From NCBI RefSeq assembly GCF_003012705.1, contig NZ_PXYL01000019.1:1-64000 (forward strand): a DNA stretch of 64,000 nucleotides, given 5' to 3'. Source of the DNA: Pseudaminobacter soli (ex Li et al. 2025) (lineage in GTDB: Bacteria > Pseudomonadota > Alphaproteobacteria > Rhizobiales > Rhizobiaceae). Positions 8,181 through 17,482 of this stretch are shown in pieces; positions within the stretch are counted from its first letter, which is position 1; every line of letters begins with the position of its first letter. A program made the translations under genes and the position numbers. The notes below the pieces were generated by a model. That model was not told the DNA's origin, made no database searches, and saw only the letters and a program-made list of their open reading frames with translations.

Positions 8181-11100
8181 CTATGCCGGCTCATGCGCCG
8201 CCTCCGCCAACAGCGGTTCCGCCTTGAATCGGGAGGGCGCCTTGATGCGGAACCAGGCCACGTACAGCGCCGGCAGGAACAGGAGGGTTAGCAGCGTGCC
8301 CATGATGATGCCGCCCATCATGGCGTAGGCCATGGGGCCCCAGAACACTTCGTGTGAGATCGGGATCAGCGCCAGGCTCGCCGCCGCTGCCGTCAGCAGG
8401 ATCGGCCGGGTCCGGTGCATGGTGGCCTCGACCACGGCCTCCCATGGTGCCCAGCCATCTCCCCGCAGGTCCTCGATCTGCACGACCAGGATCACCGAGT
8501 TGCGAATCAGAATACCGACCAGCGCCAGCACGCCCAGGATGGCCACAAAGCCCAGGGGAGCGCCGCTGGGCAGCATCGCCGCCACCACGCCGATCAGCCC
8601 GAGCGGAGCCACCGCCACCACCAGGAACAACCGCGAGAAGCTCTGGAGCTGAACCATAAGGATCGTCGCCATGATGAACAGCATGAGCGGGAGAACCGCC
8701 GCGATCGGCCCCTGGGACTTGCGGCTCTCCTCGACGGGTCCGCCCACCGCCACCCCATAGCCGGCCGGGAGCCCACGGACGAAATCCTGCACCTTGGGTT
8801 CGAGCTGCTGGACGATCGTCGCCGGCTGGGTTGCATCGATGATGCTGCCCCTGATCGTGATCGTCGGCAACCGGCTGCGGCGCCAGATCACCGGCTGTTC
8901 GAGCTCGTAATGGAAAGTCGCGACGGCAGCAAGCGGCACTGACTGGCCGTTCTTGCCCGGCAGTTGCAGGTTCTGGAGCGTCTCGATGGACTGCCGCTCG
9001 GCGGCGCGCGCCCGATCCACCACGTCGACCAGGTAGATCGCGTCGCGCACCTGGGTGATGCTCGTGCCGCCCACAATGCCGTTGAGGGCTCCGGCGATAT
9101 CCTGCGAGGTCACGCCGAGCTGGCGGGCCTTGTCCTGAAGCACGTCCACCTTCACCACCCGGGCGGGCTCGTTCCAGTTGAAGCCGATATCGCTGACCAG
9201 GGGATGCTCGCCCACGAGAGCCGCAAGCTTCTGCGCCAGCTCCCTAACCTTCTGGATGTCGGGCCCGCTGAGCCGATACTGCACCGGGCGCCCGGCCGGC
9301 GGCCCCAGCGCCAGCAGGTCCACGTACACATCCAAGCCGGCAAATTCCTGCCTGGCCAGAGCTTTGATTTTGGCCCTAAGGCGCTCGCGGGCCTCGATGC
9401 TCTTCGTCACGACGACGATCTGGCCATAGTTGGGATTCATCGGTTGAGGGTCGAAGGAGAGGATGAACCGCACGGCGCTCTGGCCGACATAGGACGACCA
9501 GTGATCGATGTCAGGGTCGCCTGCGAGCCTGGCTTCGAAGCGGTCCATCTGCGCCTTTGTGTCGGCGATCGAAGCGTTCTGCGGCAAGGTGAAGTCGACC
9601 AGGAGCTCGTTGCGGTCCGAGGACGGAAAGAACTGCCGCTCGACGAATTGCATAGCGTAAAGCGAAACGCCGAACATCCCAACCGTCACGCCGATGGTCA
9701 GCCAGCGCCATCGCATGGCGCCGACAAGGACCCGCGAGAACATTGTCCTGAGGCGGCTTGATTTGTTGTGATGCTTCTTCATTGTCTTCGGGAGCAGCGC
9801 CATGCCGAGCAGCGGCGCGAACAGCACCGCGACAATCCATGACAGCAATAGCGAGACCGCGATCACCACGAACAGCGTAAAGGTGTACTCGCCCGCGTTG
9901 CTGCTGTTGAGGCCGACGGGGATGAAGCTTGCCACGGTGACCAGCGTTCCGGTGAGCATCGGGAACGCGGTGGAGGTGTAGACGGCGGTGGCAGCTTTGC
10001 GCAGCGTGTCGCCTGCCTCCAGCCGCGCCACCATCATCTCGACGGCGATCATCGCGTCGTCGACCAGAAGACCAAGCGCGATGATGAGAGCGCCGAGCGA
10101 GATTCGCTGCAGCGAAATGCCGAAATACTGCATCACCACGAAGGTCATGGCGAGTACGAGCGGGATCGACAGTGCTACCACGAAGCCGGCCCGCATGCCG
10201 AGGCAAATGAAACTGACGACCAGCACGATCGCCACGGCCTCGAACAGAGCCTTGGTGAAGCCGCCTACCGCCTCCTCGACCACGATGGGCTGATCGGCCA
10301 CGAGGTGCACGCCGACGCCGACGGGCAGTTCGTCGATGATCTTGTCCATCTGCTCCTTCAGGGCCTTGCCAAACTCCAGCAGATTCGCGCCGGTCTTCAT
10401 TCCAATGGCAAGCCCGATGGCGGGCTGGCCGTTGACCCGGAACAGCGCCTGCGGCGGGTCGACATAGCCGCGGCGTATGGTGGCGATGTCGCTGAGGCGG
10501 AAGAAGCGGTCGTTGATGCGCAGGTCGATGCCGCGCAGGCTCTCCTCCGACGTGAATTGCCCCGTCACCCGGATACTGATGCGTTCGGGGCCGGCCTGGA
10601 TGACGCCGGAGGGCGTGATGGCGTTCTGGGCCTGGAGCGTCTTCATCACATCCTGCTCGCTGATGCCGAGGGCGGCGATCTCGCGCGTCGAGAACTCCAG
10701 GAAGATCACTTCGTCCTGGGCGCCAATCAGGTTGACCTTGCCGACGTTGGGCACCGTGAGCACCTTGGCCCGCACATCCTCGACATAGTCGCGCAACTGC
10801 CGTTGCGTCAGACCGTCCGCGGTGAACGCGTAGACATTGCCGAACACGTCGCCAAAGTCGTCATTGAAGAAGGGTCCCACGACACCCTGGGGAAGCTCCC
10901 GTTTGATGTCGTTGACCATGTTCCTGACCTTCACCCAGACACCCGGCACGTCGCGGCTTTTGATCGTGTCCTTCAGGTTGACATAGATAACGGTCTGGCC
11001 CGGGGTGGTCTGGCTGCGGACGTAGTCAAGCGAGTCGAGCTCCTCGAGTTTCTTCTCGATCCGGTCGGTGACTTGGCGGGCGGTATCCTCGACGGTGGCG

Positions 11101-11270
11101 CCGGGCCACTGGGCGGTGATCACCATCGTCTTGATCGTGAACGACGGGTCCTCCTCGCGCCCGAGGGTTATGTAGGCGAGGATGCCGCCGAGCGCGAACG
11201 CGATCATGAAGTACCAGACTAGGGAACTATGCTCGAGCGCCCAGTCGGACAGGTTGAAGCGGCTTTTCAT
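8181..11270 (-). CDS. RND efflux pump inner-membrane transporter (TriC/MexK-like)
   Basis: A 1029-residue hydrophobe/amphiphile efflux transporter. The first helix (WYFMIAFALGGILAYI) is followed by the RND entry motif LGREEDPSF, a porter domain, and helix 4 GLLVDDAMIAVEMM with the paired aspartates of the proton relay. The sequence variant GREEDP and the KDTIKSRDVPGVWVKVR segment place it with the TriC/MexK branch rather than AcrB. ATG at 11270 overlaps the stop of the adaptor gene (ATGA). It forms an operon with two adaptors at 11267-12343 and 12340-13446; an outer-membrane channel gene is not present and would have to be supplied from elsewhere. Expected to export hydrophobic compounds; substrate unknown. 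Confidence 0.92.
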   Translation of the reverse strand: MKSRFNLSDWALEHSSLVWYFMIAFALGGILAYITLGREEDPSFTIKTMVITAQWPGATVEDTARQVTDRIEKKLEELDSLDYVRSQTTPGQTVIYVNLKDTIKSRDVPGVWVKVRNMVNDIKRELPQGVVGPFFNDDFGDVFGNVYAFTADGLTQRQLRDYVEDVRAKVLTVPNVGKVNLIGAQDEVIFLEFSTREIAALGISEQDVMKTLQAQNAITPSGVIQAGPERISIRVTGQFTSEESLRGIDLRINDRFFRLSDIATIRRGYVDPPQALFRVNGQPAIGLAIGMKTGANLLEFGKALKEQMDKIIDELPVGVGVHLVADQPIVVEEAVGGFTKALFEAVAIVLVVSFICLGMRAGFVVALSIPLVLAMTFVVMQYFGISLQRISLGALIIALGLLVDDAMIAVEMMVARLEAGDTLRKAATAVYTSTAFPMLTGTLVTVASFIPVGLNSSNAGEYTFTLFVVIAVSLLLSWIVAVLFAPLLGMALLPKTMKKHHNKSSRLRTMFSRVLVGAMRWRWLTIGVTVGMFGVSLYAMQFVERQFFPSSDRNELLVDFTLPQNASIADTKAQMDRFEARLAGDPDIDHWSSYVGQSAVRFILSFDPQPMNPNYGQIVVVTKSIEARERLRAKIKALARQEFAGLDVYVDLLALGPPAGRPVQYRLSGPDIQKVRELAQKLAALVGEHPLVSDIGFNWNEPARVVKVDVLQDKARQLGVTSQDIAGALNGIVGGTSITQVRDAIYLVDVVDRARAAERQSIETLQNLQLPGKNGQSVPLAAVATFHYELEQPVIWRRSRLPTITIRGSIIDATQPATIVQQLEPKVQDFVRGLPAGYGVAVGGPVEESRKSQGPIAAVLPLMLFIMATILMVQLQSFSRLFLVVAVAPLGLIGVVAAMLPSGAPLGFVAILGVLALVGILIRNSVILVVQIEDLRGDGWAPWEAVVEATMHRTRPILLTAAAASLALIPISHEVFWGPMAYAMMGGIIMGTLLTLLFLPALYVAWFRIKAPSRFKAEPLLAEAAHEPA

Positions 11271-12343
11271 AAGAAGCTCCCATCTGGAATCTTGACTGTC
11301 TGGCCCGGGGTCAGGCTGTGCACGCCAGCGGTGACCACGCGCGTGCCGGATGTAACCCCGTCCAGGACCCGCACGGCGGACCCGTCCCGTGCGGCAATCG
11401 TCACGTCCCGGGTCGACACCGTCCTGGTCACCGGGTCGACGACCCACACCATCGTCTTGCCGCCCCGCTCCAGCAGGGCCGAGACCGGCAGATCAAAGCC
11501 CGGGGCGGCCTGCGTCGTGACCCTTGCGGTGATCGTCGTCCCGAGACGGAAACTCTCTGGCGGATTGGCCAAGGTGCCCCTCACCCGCAGGGTGCGGGTG
11601 GTGGGATCCGCCTGCGGGGCGATCTCCCGCACCGATCCGGAGGCCTGCACCGAGGGATCCACTTGCAGGAAAATGTCCAAGCGGTTTCCCAGCCTGAGGT
11701 CCCGTCCGATGCTGTCGGGCAGATCGACCACCGCCTCGCGGATGTCAGGGCGGGCCACCGTCACGACCGTCTGTCCCGGCTGGACCACCTGCCCGAGATC
11801 TGCGGCGGTGGCGGTGACCACGCCGTCGAATTCGGCGCGCAGCTCGGTGTAGTCGAGCTGCTCTTCGGCCGTATCGAGCTTTGCCTTGGCGCGGGTGACG
11901 CCCGCGTCAGCGGTCTCGCGGGCCTGCTGGGCGGCGTCGAACTCGGCCTGGGTGGTAATGTTCTGCTGGAGCAGCGTGCGCTGGCGGGTTTCGGTCGCGG
12001 CGGCATTCTCCAGGCGGGCTGTGGCGCTTGCCAAGTCGGCCTGCGCGGAGCGCACCGCAAGCTGGTAGGAGACCGGATCGAGCGTGGCCAGGCGCTGCCC
12101 CTTCTTGACGAGGTCGCCCACGTTGACGTCACGGCTGACGATGCGCCCGAGGACCCTGAAGCCAAGGTCGGACTGGTACTGCGGCTCGACGGTTCCGGCG
12201 AAGCCCACGGTCCGCACAATCTGAGGGGTCACCGCGACGAAGAGAACGGGTCGGGGTGCTGGCGCCGCGGCGTGCTGCTGTTCCTGGCAGGCGAGCAGGC
12301 CGACCGCGCTCAGGAGTGCCAGGGATGTCGGGATCGGTTTCAT
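11267..12343 (-). CDS. RND periplasmic adaptor (second membrane fusion protein)
   Basis: A 358-residue HlyD/AcrA-type adaptor with lipoprotein signal (LLSAVGLLAC). It shows a split lipoyl domain (GRIVSRDVNVGDLVKKGQRLATLD and DYTELRAEFDGVV), an alpha-hairpin between them rich in glutamine and alanine, and the beta-barrel and membrane-proximal domains. ATG at 12343 overlaps the upstream adaptor stop by ATGA, with GGAG upstream. Together with the neighbouring adaptor it makes a two-adaptor RND system, as in Pseudomonas TriABC where both adaptors are needed. Confidence 0.9.
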   Translation of the reverse strand: MKPIPTSLALLSAVGLLACQEQQHAAAPAPRPVLFVAVTPQIVRTVGFAGTVEPQYQSDLGFRVLGRIVSRDVNVGDLVKKGQRLATLDPVSYQLAVRSAQADLASATARLENAAATETRQRTLLQQNITTQAEFDAAQQARETADAGVTRAKAKLDTAEEQLDYTELRAEFDGVVTATAADLGQVVQPGQTVVTVARPDIREAVVDLPDSIGRDLRLGNRLDIFLQVDPSVQASGSVREIAPQADPTTRTLRVRGTLANPPESFRLGTTITARVTTQAAPGFDLPVSALLERGGKTMVWVVDPVTRTVSTRDVTIAARDGSAVRVLDGVTSGTRVVTAGVHSLTPGQTVKIPDGSFL

Positions 12344-13446
12344 AGGGCCGCTCCTTCGGCGATTGCAACAGCCTGCTGGGGCCGCAAGAACTGCGCCCCG
12401 CCGGTCACGACGAGCTCGCCGGGCCGGAGCCCCTCCCGCACGACGACCTTTCCCATGTCGTAGCCTTCGATGCTGATCGGCTTGAGCGACACCGTCCTGG
12501 TCTGGGGATCGACGGTCCACACCGCCGGGTGCCCGTTTTTGCTGGTAAGGGCGCTCCACGGGACCAACACGAGCTTGCGGGGCTGCAACCGGCCCTCGCC
12601 GACCACAGCGGCGCCGAGCGTCATCGCCGCGGGCGGATGTTCGATGCCAACCTTGACCCTGACGGTGCCGCTGGACGGGTCGACCGTGGGAGAGATCTCA
12701 CGCAGGGTGCCCCTTGCTTTCACGGCCGGATCAGAGACCAGCGTCAGCTCGATGGCGGGGTTGGCGGGTACGTGGGTTAAGATCGACTCGTAGACGTTGA
12801 ACACTGCGTCGCGCGGTCCGTCCCGGGCGATCGAGAAGATGGTCTGTGCCCCCTCCACGACTTGGCCCACCTCCGCCTGGCGGGCCGTGATGACGCCGGA
12901 AACACCGGCCCGCACGACCGTGTCGGAGAGATGGTCGCGGGCTGTACCGAGCTGGGCCTTCGCGGCGTCGAGCGAGGCCTGGGCCGTACGGAAGGCTTCC
13001 TGAGCCTGATCGTGCTGCCGCTGGGTCGTAAAGCCCCGGGCGAGCAGCGCCTTCTGGCGCTTGTAGGCGGATGTGTTTTGACGGAGCACGGCGTCGGCAG
13101 CCTGGACGTCTGCGTTGGCGGCGGTCAGCGTGGCCTGTTGCTGCTGCGGGTCGAGTCTGGCCAGCACCTGGTCGGCCGTCACATGGTCGCCGACATCGAC
13201 CAGGCGATCGCTGATGCGCCCAGCCACCCGGAAGGACAGATCGCTCTCGACCTGCGCGCGGATCTCTCCCGTGAGGCGCACCGCCGGCGCATAATCGGTC
13301 ATGGTGACTGTCCCGACCTGCACGACGGTCGGGAAGCTCTGTGGCTGGCTCGTCTGTCGCTGGCAGCCTGCCACCCCTAGGGCGATCACGGCCATCAAGG
13401 CTGCTGGGGCAAAATGGTGGGTGTGTGCGAGGGAACAGGATATCAT
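12340..13446 (-). CDS. RND periplasmic adaptor (first membrane fusion protein)
   Basis: A 368-residue adaptor, first gene of the RND operon. The N-terminus carries a lipobox-like AVIALGVAGC (cysteine about residue 28), then the lipoyl half GRISDRLVDVGDHVTADQVLARLD, the coiled hairpin, and SDTVVRAGVSGVITARQAEVGQVV. It differs clearly in sequence from the second adaptor, so it is not a recent duplicate. ATG at 13446 is the most likely start because of the signal peptide that follows; the frame stays open upstream but into non-coding-looking sequence, and the ribosome-binding site is weak. Confidence 0.88.
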   Translation of the reverse strand: MISCSLAHTHHFAPAALMAVIALGVAGCQRQTSQPQSFPTVVQVGTVTMTDYAPAVRLTGEIRAQVESDLSFRVAGRISDRLVDVGDHVTADQVLARLDPQQQQATLTAANADVQAADAVLRQNTSAYKRQKALLARGFTTQRQHDQAQEAFRTAQASLDAAKAQLGTARDHLSDTVVRAGVSGVITARQAEVGQVVEGAQTIFSIARDGPRDAVFNVYESILTHVPANPAIELTLVSDPAVKARGTLREISPTVDPSSGTVRVKVGIEHPPAAMTLGAAVVGEGRLQPRKLVLVPWSALTSKNGHPAVWTVDPQTRTVSLKPISIEGYDMGKVVVREGLRPGELVVTGGAQFLRPQQAVAIAEGAAL

Positions 13447-13807
13447 CGATCGACTCGGCTGCTTACATTGCAAGGTTGCGAGAACGCTGGTGATGAGGAG
13501 GCACGCGAACTCAGATCCCACGTCGTGGTGCGACCGGACGCCGCCGGCGCCGCCTTGCGTGACGACGCGCCCACTCCGATCACGCAAGGGTCCTTCTTCA
13601 GACGCCCTCGGAAGGTCGCGTAAGCACACAGGAACTGATCGAATGCCAATTACATCAGAGCCTCCCATCCGAACGGCCGCATTGCGGGCGATCGATGAGG
13701 CTGGCGAACGGGCCTATCGTGCTTGCCCATTTCTCGATTTGCACTTGTAAGTCAATTCGACTATACAGTCAATATGAAAATGGAAAATCGTGCAGTGAGG
13801 ACCGAGA
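13447..13807. other. Divergent regulatory region of the RND operon and tetR
   Basis: The 361 bases between the first adaptor and the TetR gene hold a candidate operator (13755-13773) and a possible 35-codon ORF at 13643-13750 (+), ATG preceded by AGGAA, reading RAIDEAGERAYRACPFLDLHL at its end. The ORF matches no family I recognise and may be chance. Confidence 0.5.
13755..13773. promoter_or_regulatory. Candidate TetR operator
   Basis: ATTCGACTATACAGTCAAT is an imperfect palindrome (ATT-GACT / AGTCAAT around ATAC, one extra C). Read on the other strand it begins TTGACT-GTAT-AGTC, the style of TetR-family efflux operators. It lies 34 bases before the tetR ATG in the shared upstream region, where it could repress both transcripts. 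Confidence 0.5.
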
Positions 13808-14392
13808 ATGGCGAAAATTGACCTGGATCGCAGAGCGGAGATCGGGCGGGAGAAGCGCGCCAGGACGCGGGCGCAGATCCTGGAAGCCGGCACGATGCTT
13901 CTCGCGGAGCGACCGCCCGAGGCGCTCACGGTGGATGCCATCGTGGAGGCGGCGGGCGTCGCAAAGGGGACATTTTACTATCACTTCCAAGGCATCGAGG
14001 AGTTGGCCGCCGCAGTGGGCGAAAGGCTCGGGGAGAGCTTTGACGATCTGTTGACGGCCGCCAGGCTCGAGCTGCCTGACCCCATCGCGCGCCTGTCCTT
14101 CGCCTTCACGCAATTCCTGGACAGGGCGATCTCGGACCCCGTCTGGGCACGGCTCGTGGTCCAGAGCTCGCATGCCCCCACTGAGTTCGCCCGCAGCATT
14201 CGCGCGCATCTGAAGGCCGATCTCACCGAGGCGATTGACCAGGGCCGCCTGACCGTTCGGGACGTTGAAATGGCTGCCGACATCGTCCTCGGCATCTGGC
14301 TTCAGGTCGTGCGCAGCAGTCTGGAGCGACGGCCCGCACCGGACTTGGCCGGCCAAGCTCTGCGCGCCGTGCTTCGAGCCCTGGGGGCATAG
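13808..14392 (+). CDS. TetR family repressor of the RND operon
   Basis: A 194-residue regulator. Residues about 20-65 are the TetR DNA-binding domain (TRAQILEAGTMLLAE, then LTVDAIVEAAGVAKGTFYYHF, the recognition helix signature). The C-terminal ligand domain is unclassified. GAGGA precedes the ATG by 7 bases. It is divergent from the RND operon with a palindromic operator candidate between them, so it most likely represses the pump and itself until a pump substrate binds. Confidence 0.9.
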   Translation: MAKIDLDRRAEIGREKRARTRAQILEAGTMLLAERPPEALTVDAIVEAAGVAKGTFYYHFQGIEELAAAVGERLGESFDDLLTAARLELPDPIARLSFAFTQFLDRAISDPVWARLVVQSSHAPTEFARSIRAHLKADLTEAIDQGRLTVRDVEMAADIVLGIWLQVVRSSLERRPAPDLAGQALRAVLRALGA

Positions 14393-14499
14393 CCTCCGAT
14401 GCACACCCGGGCCAGCGTATCCAGAGTATAGTGGCACCCCCATCCGTAAGCGGTGTCTTGCTTACACCTTGACCTCACTGCATTTGGCAGTGCCGAGCG

Positions 14500-15074
14500 C
14501 CGTAGTGCGCGGCGTTGCCAGGAGATGTACGCTATAACGTCCGATCACGGCGTTGGGCAGGCAGAGCTCGATCATGCCGACATGGACGTAATTGCCGAGC
14601 ATCTTGTTGACGATCCGGTCGGCCATGCCGTCGAGCTCGCGCAGGCGCTCGACATAGCGACGCCCGGGCTCGCTCGGCGAAATAGCGCTGCTTTGGCTCG
14701 GGCGGCGCGGCCGGCCGACTGCCATCGGCTGTCGGCGGACCGCCATAGGGCCATCGCATATGGGTGACCCTGTCGAAGTCGGGGATTTCGCCGGCGCCCA
14801 ACACGCCGGGGTGGCTCGCCAGGATCTGCTCGACCAGCGTCGAGCCAGAACGGGGCATGCCGACGACGAACACCGGCACGCGGCTTTCGTCGCCGTGGCC
14901 GGCGAAGCTCGACATGAAAGCCTCCGAGAAGATCTGCCTGACATAGTCGCACAGCATCCGGTGACTTGCCGCCGCGGCTGCGACGCTGCACACCACAGGC
15001 TTTTTGGCCTGCGGGGCAATGGCGGTGCTCGGCGGGCGTTTTTGGCCTGCGCAGGCAGCCGGACAAGGCGCCAC
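14500..15074 (-). pseudogene. Sulfotransferase, frameshifted and truncated
   Basis: The minus strand encodes VPVFVVGMPRSGSTLVEQIL, the 5'-phosphosulfate-binding loop of TPR-type sulfotransferases, then FDRVTHMRWPYGG. Near 14680 the frame changes: RYVERLRELDGMADRIVNKMLGNYVHVGMIELCLPNAVI continues in a second frame. Everything after the PNAVI segment is missing, including the 3'-phosphate-binding region. Broken by at least one frameshift and a 3' deletion. Confidence 0.7.
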
Positions 15075-15111
15075 GTCAGTGCACCTTCGAGCAACTCGAC
15101 TGAAAAAGCCA

Positions 15112-15200
15112 AAGCGAACGCGTCCGCTCCTGCTGAACCCTTACGAAGGAAGACCGGCATCAATTCGGTCTTCGGAGTCGCACCATCTACCAAGCCATTT
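15112..15200 (+). pseudogene. DUF4142 N-terminal fragment
   Basis: A plus-strand frame reads EPLRRKTGINSVFGVAPSTKPF. It matches the start of the mature part of DUF4142 proteins and is clearly related to the fragment at 35285-35655 (KTGMNPVFGGAPSTQDF). The ferritin-like helices that follow are gone, and the stress promoter of the next gene begins immediately after. Confidence 0.5.
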
Positions 15201-15206
15201 TTTATC

Positions 15207-15231
15207 GGAACGGTAGTCCGCCCCATTGGTT
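15207..15231 (+). promoter_or_regulatory. EcfG/RpoE2-type promoter
   Basis: GGAAC, 17 bases, GTT; the -10 element ends 29 bases before the GTG start of the PRC-barrel gene at 15261. Fits the RpoE2 consensus GGAAC-N18/19-TT. Confidence 0.75.
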
Positions 15232-15260
15232 AGCCTTGTCTAACCAGAAGGAGACTAGAC

Positions 15261-15557
15261 GTGGATCATACCAATCATGTCCGTCTTACCAACGCGGAAC
15301 TAACCGAGACCGTTCTTGAAGGCGCCACCATCTATGGACCTGACGACGAGAAGATCGGTTCGGTGTCTCATGTGCACGGCATCGGCGGCGGTGCGCAAGT
15401 TGTCATCGACGTCGGCGGCTTCCTAGGCATTGGCGCCAAGCCAGTCGCAGTGTCAGCCAACCAACTCGATTTCATGCGCGATGAGGACGGCGACGTCCAC
15501 GCCGTGACGTCGTGGACGAAAGATCAACTCGAGGAGATGCCCGAGCACCAGGATTGA
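15261..15557 (+). CDS. PRC-barrel domain protein
   Basis: A 98-residue protein. Residues about 14-80 form a PRC-barrel: VLEGATIYGPDDEKIGSVSHVHGIGGG, VVIDVGGFLGIGAKPVAV, and FMRDEDGDVHAV. Such small cytoplasmic proteins are among the commonest members of the alphaproteobacterial general stress regulon; biochemical function is unknown. The start is GTG with AAGGAG 8 bases upstream, directly after the promoter at 15207. Confidence 0.88.
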   Translation: MDHTNHVRLTNAELTETVLEGATIYGPDDEKIGSVSHVHGIGGGAQVVIDVGGFLGIGAKPVAVSANQLDFMRDEDGDVHAVTSWTKDQLEEMPEHQD

Positions 15558-15651
15558 TGAGGCGGCGAGGACTAGCAACTCTCATCACTTGAACAAAGCC
15601 GTCATGTTTTTTGCCGACTAAACTGCTGACAAGTAGCCTTGCTTGCCCAAA

Positions 15652-15676
15652 GGAACGCTAAGCATCCTCGGACGTT
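15652..15676 (+). promoter_or_regulatory. EcfG/RpoE2-type promoter
   Basis: GGAAC, 17 bases, GTT; ends 47 bases before the DUF3309 start codon at 15724. Confidence 0.75.
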
Positions 15677-15723
15677 CGCAAATAAGCACCTATCCTGTGT
15701 CTGTCAAAAGAAAGGAGCCTTCG

Positions 15724-15888
15724 ATGAGCTTGGGCACCATACTTATCATTTTGTTGATCTTGGCGCTTCTGGGCGGGTTCAGCGGTCTCGGAGGCGGGCC
15801 GTTTTACGGGACAGGGTACTATGGCGGGGGAGCACTCGGCACCATCCTTGTCATCGTTCTCATCCTCGTTTTGCTGGGACGGATCTAG
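15724..15888 (+). CDS. DUF3309 small membrane protein
   Basis: A 54-residue protein with two hydrophobic helices (GTILIILLILALLGGF and GTILVIVLILVLLGRI) joined by a glycine/tyrosine-rich turn, the typical DUF3309 layout and length. AAAGGAG precedes the ATG. Homologues are stress-induced inner-membrane peptides of unknown function. An upstream in-frame ATG at 15643 lies before the promoter and is excluded. Confidence 0.85.
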   Translation: MSLGTILIILLILALLGGFSGLGGGPFYGTGYYGGGALGTILVIVLILVLLGRI

Positions 15889-15891
15889 CAA

Positions 15892-15919
15892 GCCCGCCGC
15901 ACGATCTCATACGGCGGGC
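15892..15919. terminator. Bidirectional terminator
   Basis: GCCCGCCG and CGGCGGGC form an 8-bp stem with a 12-base loop, followed by a GATTTT tail. It separates the convergent DUF3309 gene and the secreted-protein gene at 15942. Confidence 0.65.
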
Positions 15920-15941
15920 TCCGATTTTGGACGATTAAGCT

Positions 15942-16211
15942 CTATTCGTTGTCGTATGGACGGTTGCACACAGTCACTCTCTTTGTGACCATATGGTCGT
16001 GGTGCCATTCGCGGGTCATCTCTGTGTGGCATCCGTGCCGGAAATGACGATGATGTCTCTCGTCAAAACCTTCACCATGCCTTGGATGGTCCCCCATCCT
16101 GCCCTCGTTCGAATAGCCACCACCTTGATCTTCGTACTGCGCGGTGGCGGTCAGCGGCATGGTCAGCAAAGCTGCAGCCGCCAGGACACCGATCTTCATT
16201 AGGCGTTCCAT
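15942..16211 (-). CDS. Small secreted histidine-rich protein
   Basis: An 89-residue protein with a signal peptide (KIGVLAAAALLTMPLTATAQ, cleavage after ATA-Q) and a mature part rich in histidine, glycine and acidic residues (DERHHRHFRHGCHTEMTREWHHDHMVTKRVTVC), with two cysteines. The histidines suggest metal binding, which is inference. AGGAGG precedes the ATG at 16211 by 5 bases, and a stress promoter lies 33 bases upstream. Confidence 0.75.
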   Translation of the reverse strand: MERLMKIGVLAAAALLTMPLTATAQYEDQGGGYSNEGRMGDHPRHGEGFDERHHRHFRHGCHTEMTREWHHDHMVTKRVTVCNRPYDNE

Positions 16212-16244
16212 TGCGACCTCCTGGGTTGGTATGTTCCCACTGAA

Positions 16245-16269
16245 AACAATGGTCGCAAGTTAGAGTTCC
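16245..16269 (-). promoter_or_regulatory. EcfG/RpoE2-type promoter
   Basis: On the minus strand GGAAC, 17 bases, GTT, ending 33 bases before the start of the histidine-rich secreted protein. Confidence 0.75.
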
Positions 16270-16445
16270 GACGGGTCGCAGCTCGACGGGGAGTGCCTGC
16301 CGAGCGGCGTGTGCGTTTCAGACAGATTCCTGCGGCACGCACCAGAGCATGCCGATTTCCTAACCGAGACTCGTCACCGAGTTCGCCTTCGCGGGTCGCT
16401 CAGCACGGCGATGCCGTAACCGTTTTGAGGAGGTCAGCCCGTTTC

Positions 16446-17318
16446 CTAGTTTGCAAGACGCTTGCGGATTTCCTCCAGTTCCCGCCGGCGTTCGGGGCCC
16501 ATCTTTGGGTAATTCATGTCGAGGTCGGCGAGGGTATCGAGGATGACCTGGGACACAATCAGGCGCGCATTCTTCTTGTCGTCTGCGGGTACGATGTACC
16601 ATGGCGAATTCCGCGCACTGGTTGCACCGAGGCATTCCTCATAAGCTTTCATGTAGCTCTTCCAGAACTGCCGCTCATGAACGTCTGCCAAGGTGAATTT
16701 CCAGTTCTTCTCCGGCTCGTCGATGCGCGCGAGGAAGCGTTTGCGTTGCATCTTTTTCGACAGATGGAGGAAGAACTTCACGATGCGGGTGCCGTTGGCG
16801 TGGAGATGCCTTTCCAGATCGACGATTGAGCGGTAGCGCTCTCGCCATATCTTGTCTCCGTTGAAAGCCGTCTTTTTCGGCAGCCCTTCGCTGAGCAGGA
16901 TGTCTGGGTGGACGCGGACGATCACAACCTCCTCATAGTAGGATCGATTGAAGATCCCGATGCGCCCCCGCTCCGGCAGATCCCGCGTTGTTCGCCACAG
17001 GAAATCGTGTTCGAGTTCCGCGGCACTGGGGTGCTTGAAGCTGAATACTTGACAGCCTTGGGGATTGACCCCCGACATGACATGCTTGATGGCGCCATCC
17101 TTGCCAGCAGCGTCCATGGCCTGGAATATTAGCAGGATCGCATGTTTGTTGCAGGCGTGCAGCAACTGTTGTTGATCGCTCAACGCGGAAACATGCTTGG
17201 CAAGCAGGTCTCTATAGTCCTTCTTGGACTTGTAAACCGGCTTTATCCGTGTCGGCCAGTCATCAAGGTCGACTTTCTTTCCTTCCTTGACGCGAAAGTC
17301 CTTTGATCGAATTTTCAT
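16446..17318 (-). CDS. ppk2: Polyphosphate kinase 2 family protein
   Basis: A 290-residue single-domain PPK2. The Walker A loop is [13 protein letters not shown] (about residues 68-80), followed by [16 protein letters not shown], the Walker B/lid region [21 protein letters not shown], and [16 protein letters not shown]. The GVNPQG and DYLWR-like (HDFLWR) signatures fit class III enzymes, which use polyphosphate to phosphorylate AMP and ADP; class assignment by eye only. A stress promoter lies 139 bases upstream at 17458, leaving a long leader. Polyphosphate-driven nucleotide regeneration would fit a stress island. Ribosome-binding site is weak. Confidence 0.88.
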   Translation of the reverse strand: MKIRSKDFRVKEGKKVDLDDWPTRIKPVYKSKKDYRDLLAKHVSALSDQQQLLHACNKHAILLIFQAMDAAGKDGAIKHVMSGVNPQGCQVFSFKHPSAAELEHDFLWRTTRDLPERGRIGIFNRSYYEEVVIVRVHPDILLSEGLPKKTAFNGDKIWRERYRSIVDLERHLHANGTRIVKFFLHLSKKMQRKRFLARIDEPEKNWKFTLADVHERQFWKSYMKAYEECLGATSARNSPWYIVPADDKKNARLIVSQVILDTLADLDMNYPKMGPERRRELEEIRKRLAN

Positions 17319-17457
17319 TGCCTAGGTTCATCCAAGCAAGCTCGACGCTGGACGGAGCAGCCGACAGTCTGAATTTCCTGGGTTTATGGCAGCCCACATT
17401 GCCCCAAGCCGCACAACCTTCCCGAGTGCACCGCAAAGCAGACGGGTGCAGCGACGC

Positions 17458-17482
17458 AACTCACGGGACGTACTATTGTTCC
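17458..17482 (-). promoter_or_regulatory. EcfG/RpoE2-type promoter for ppk2
   Basis: On the minus strand GGAAC, 17 bases, GTT; 139 bases before the ppk2 start, so a leader of roughly 130 bases is implied. Confidence 0.6.

Noticed and set aside
9511-10206. 231-codon minus-strand frame inside the RND gene
   Set aside because: Alternate frame of a clear RND transporter; arginine-rich shadow.
10305-11222. 305-codon plus-strand frame
   Set aside because: Antisense of the RND gene, typical of GC-rich coding DNA.
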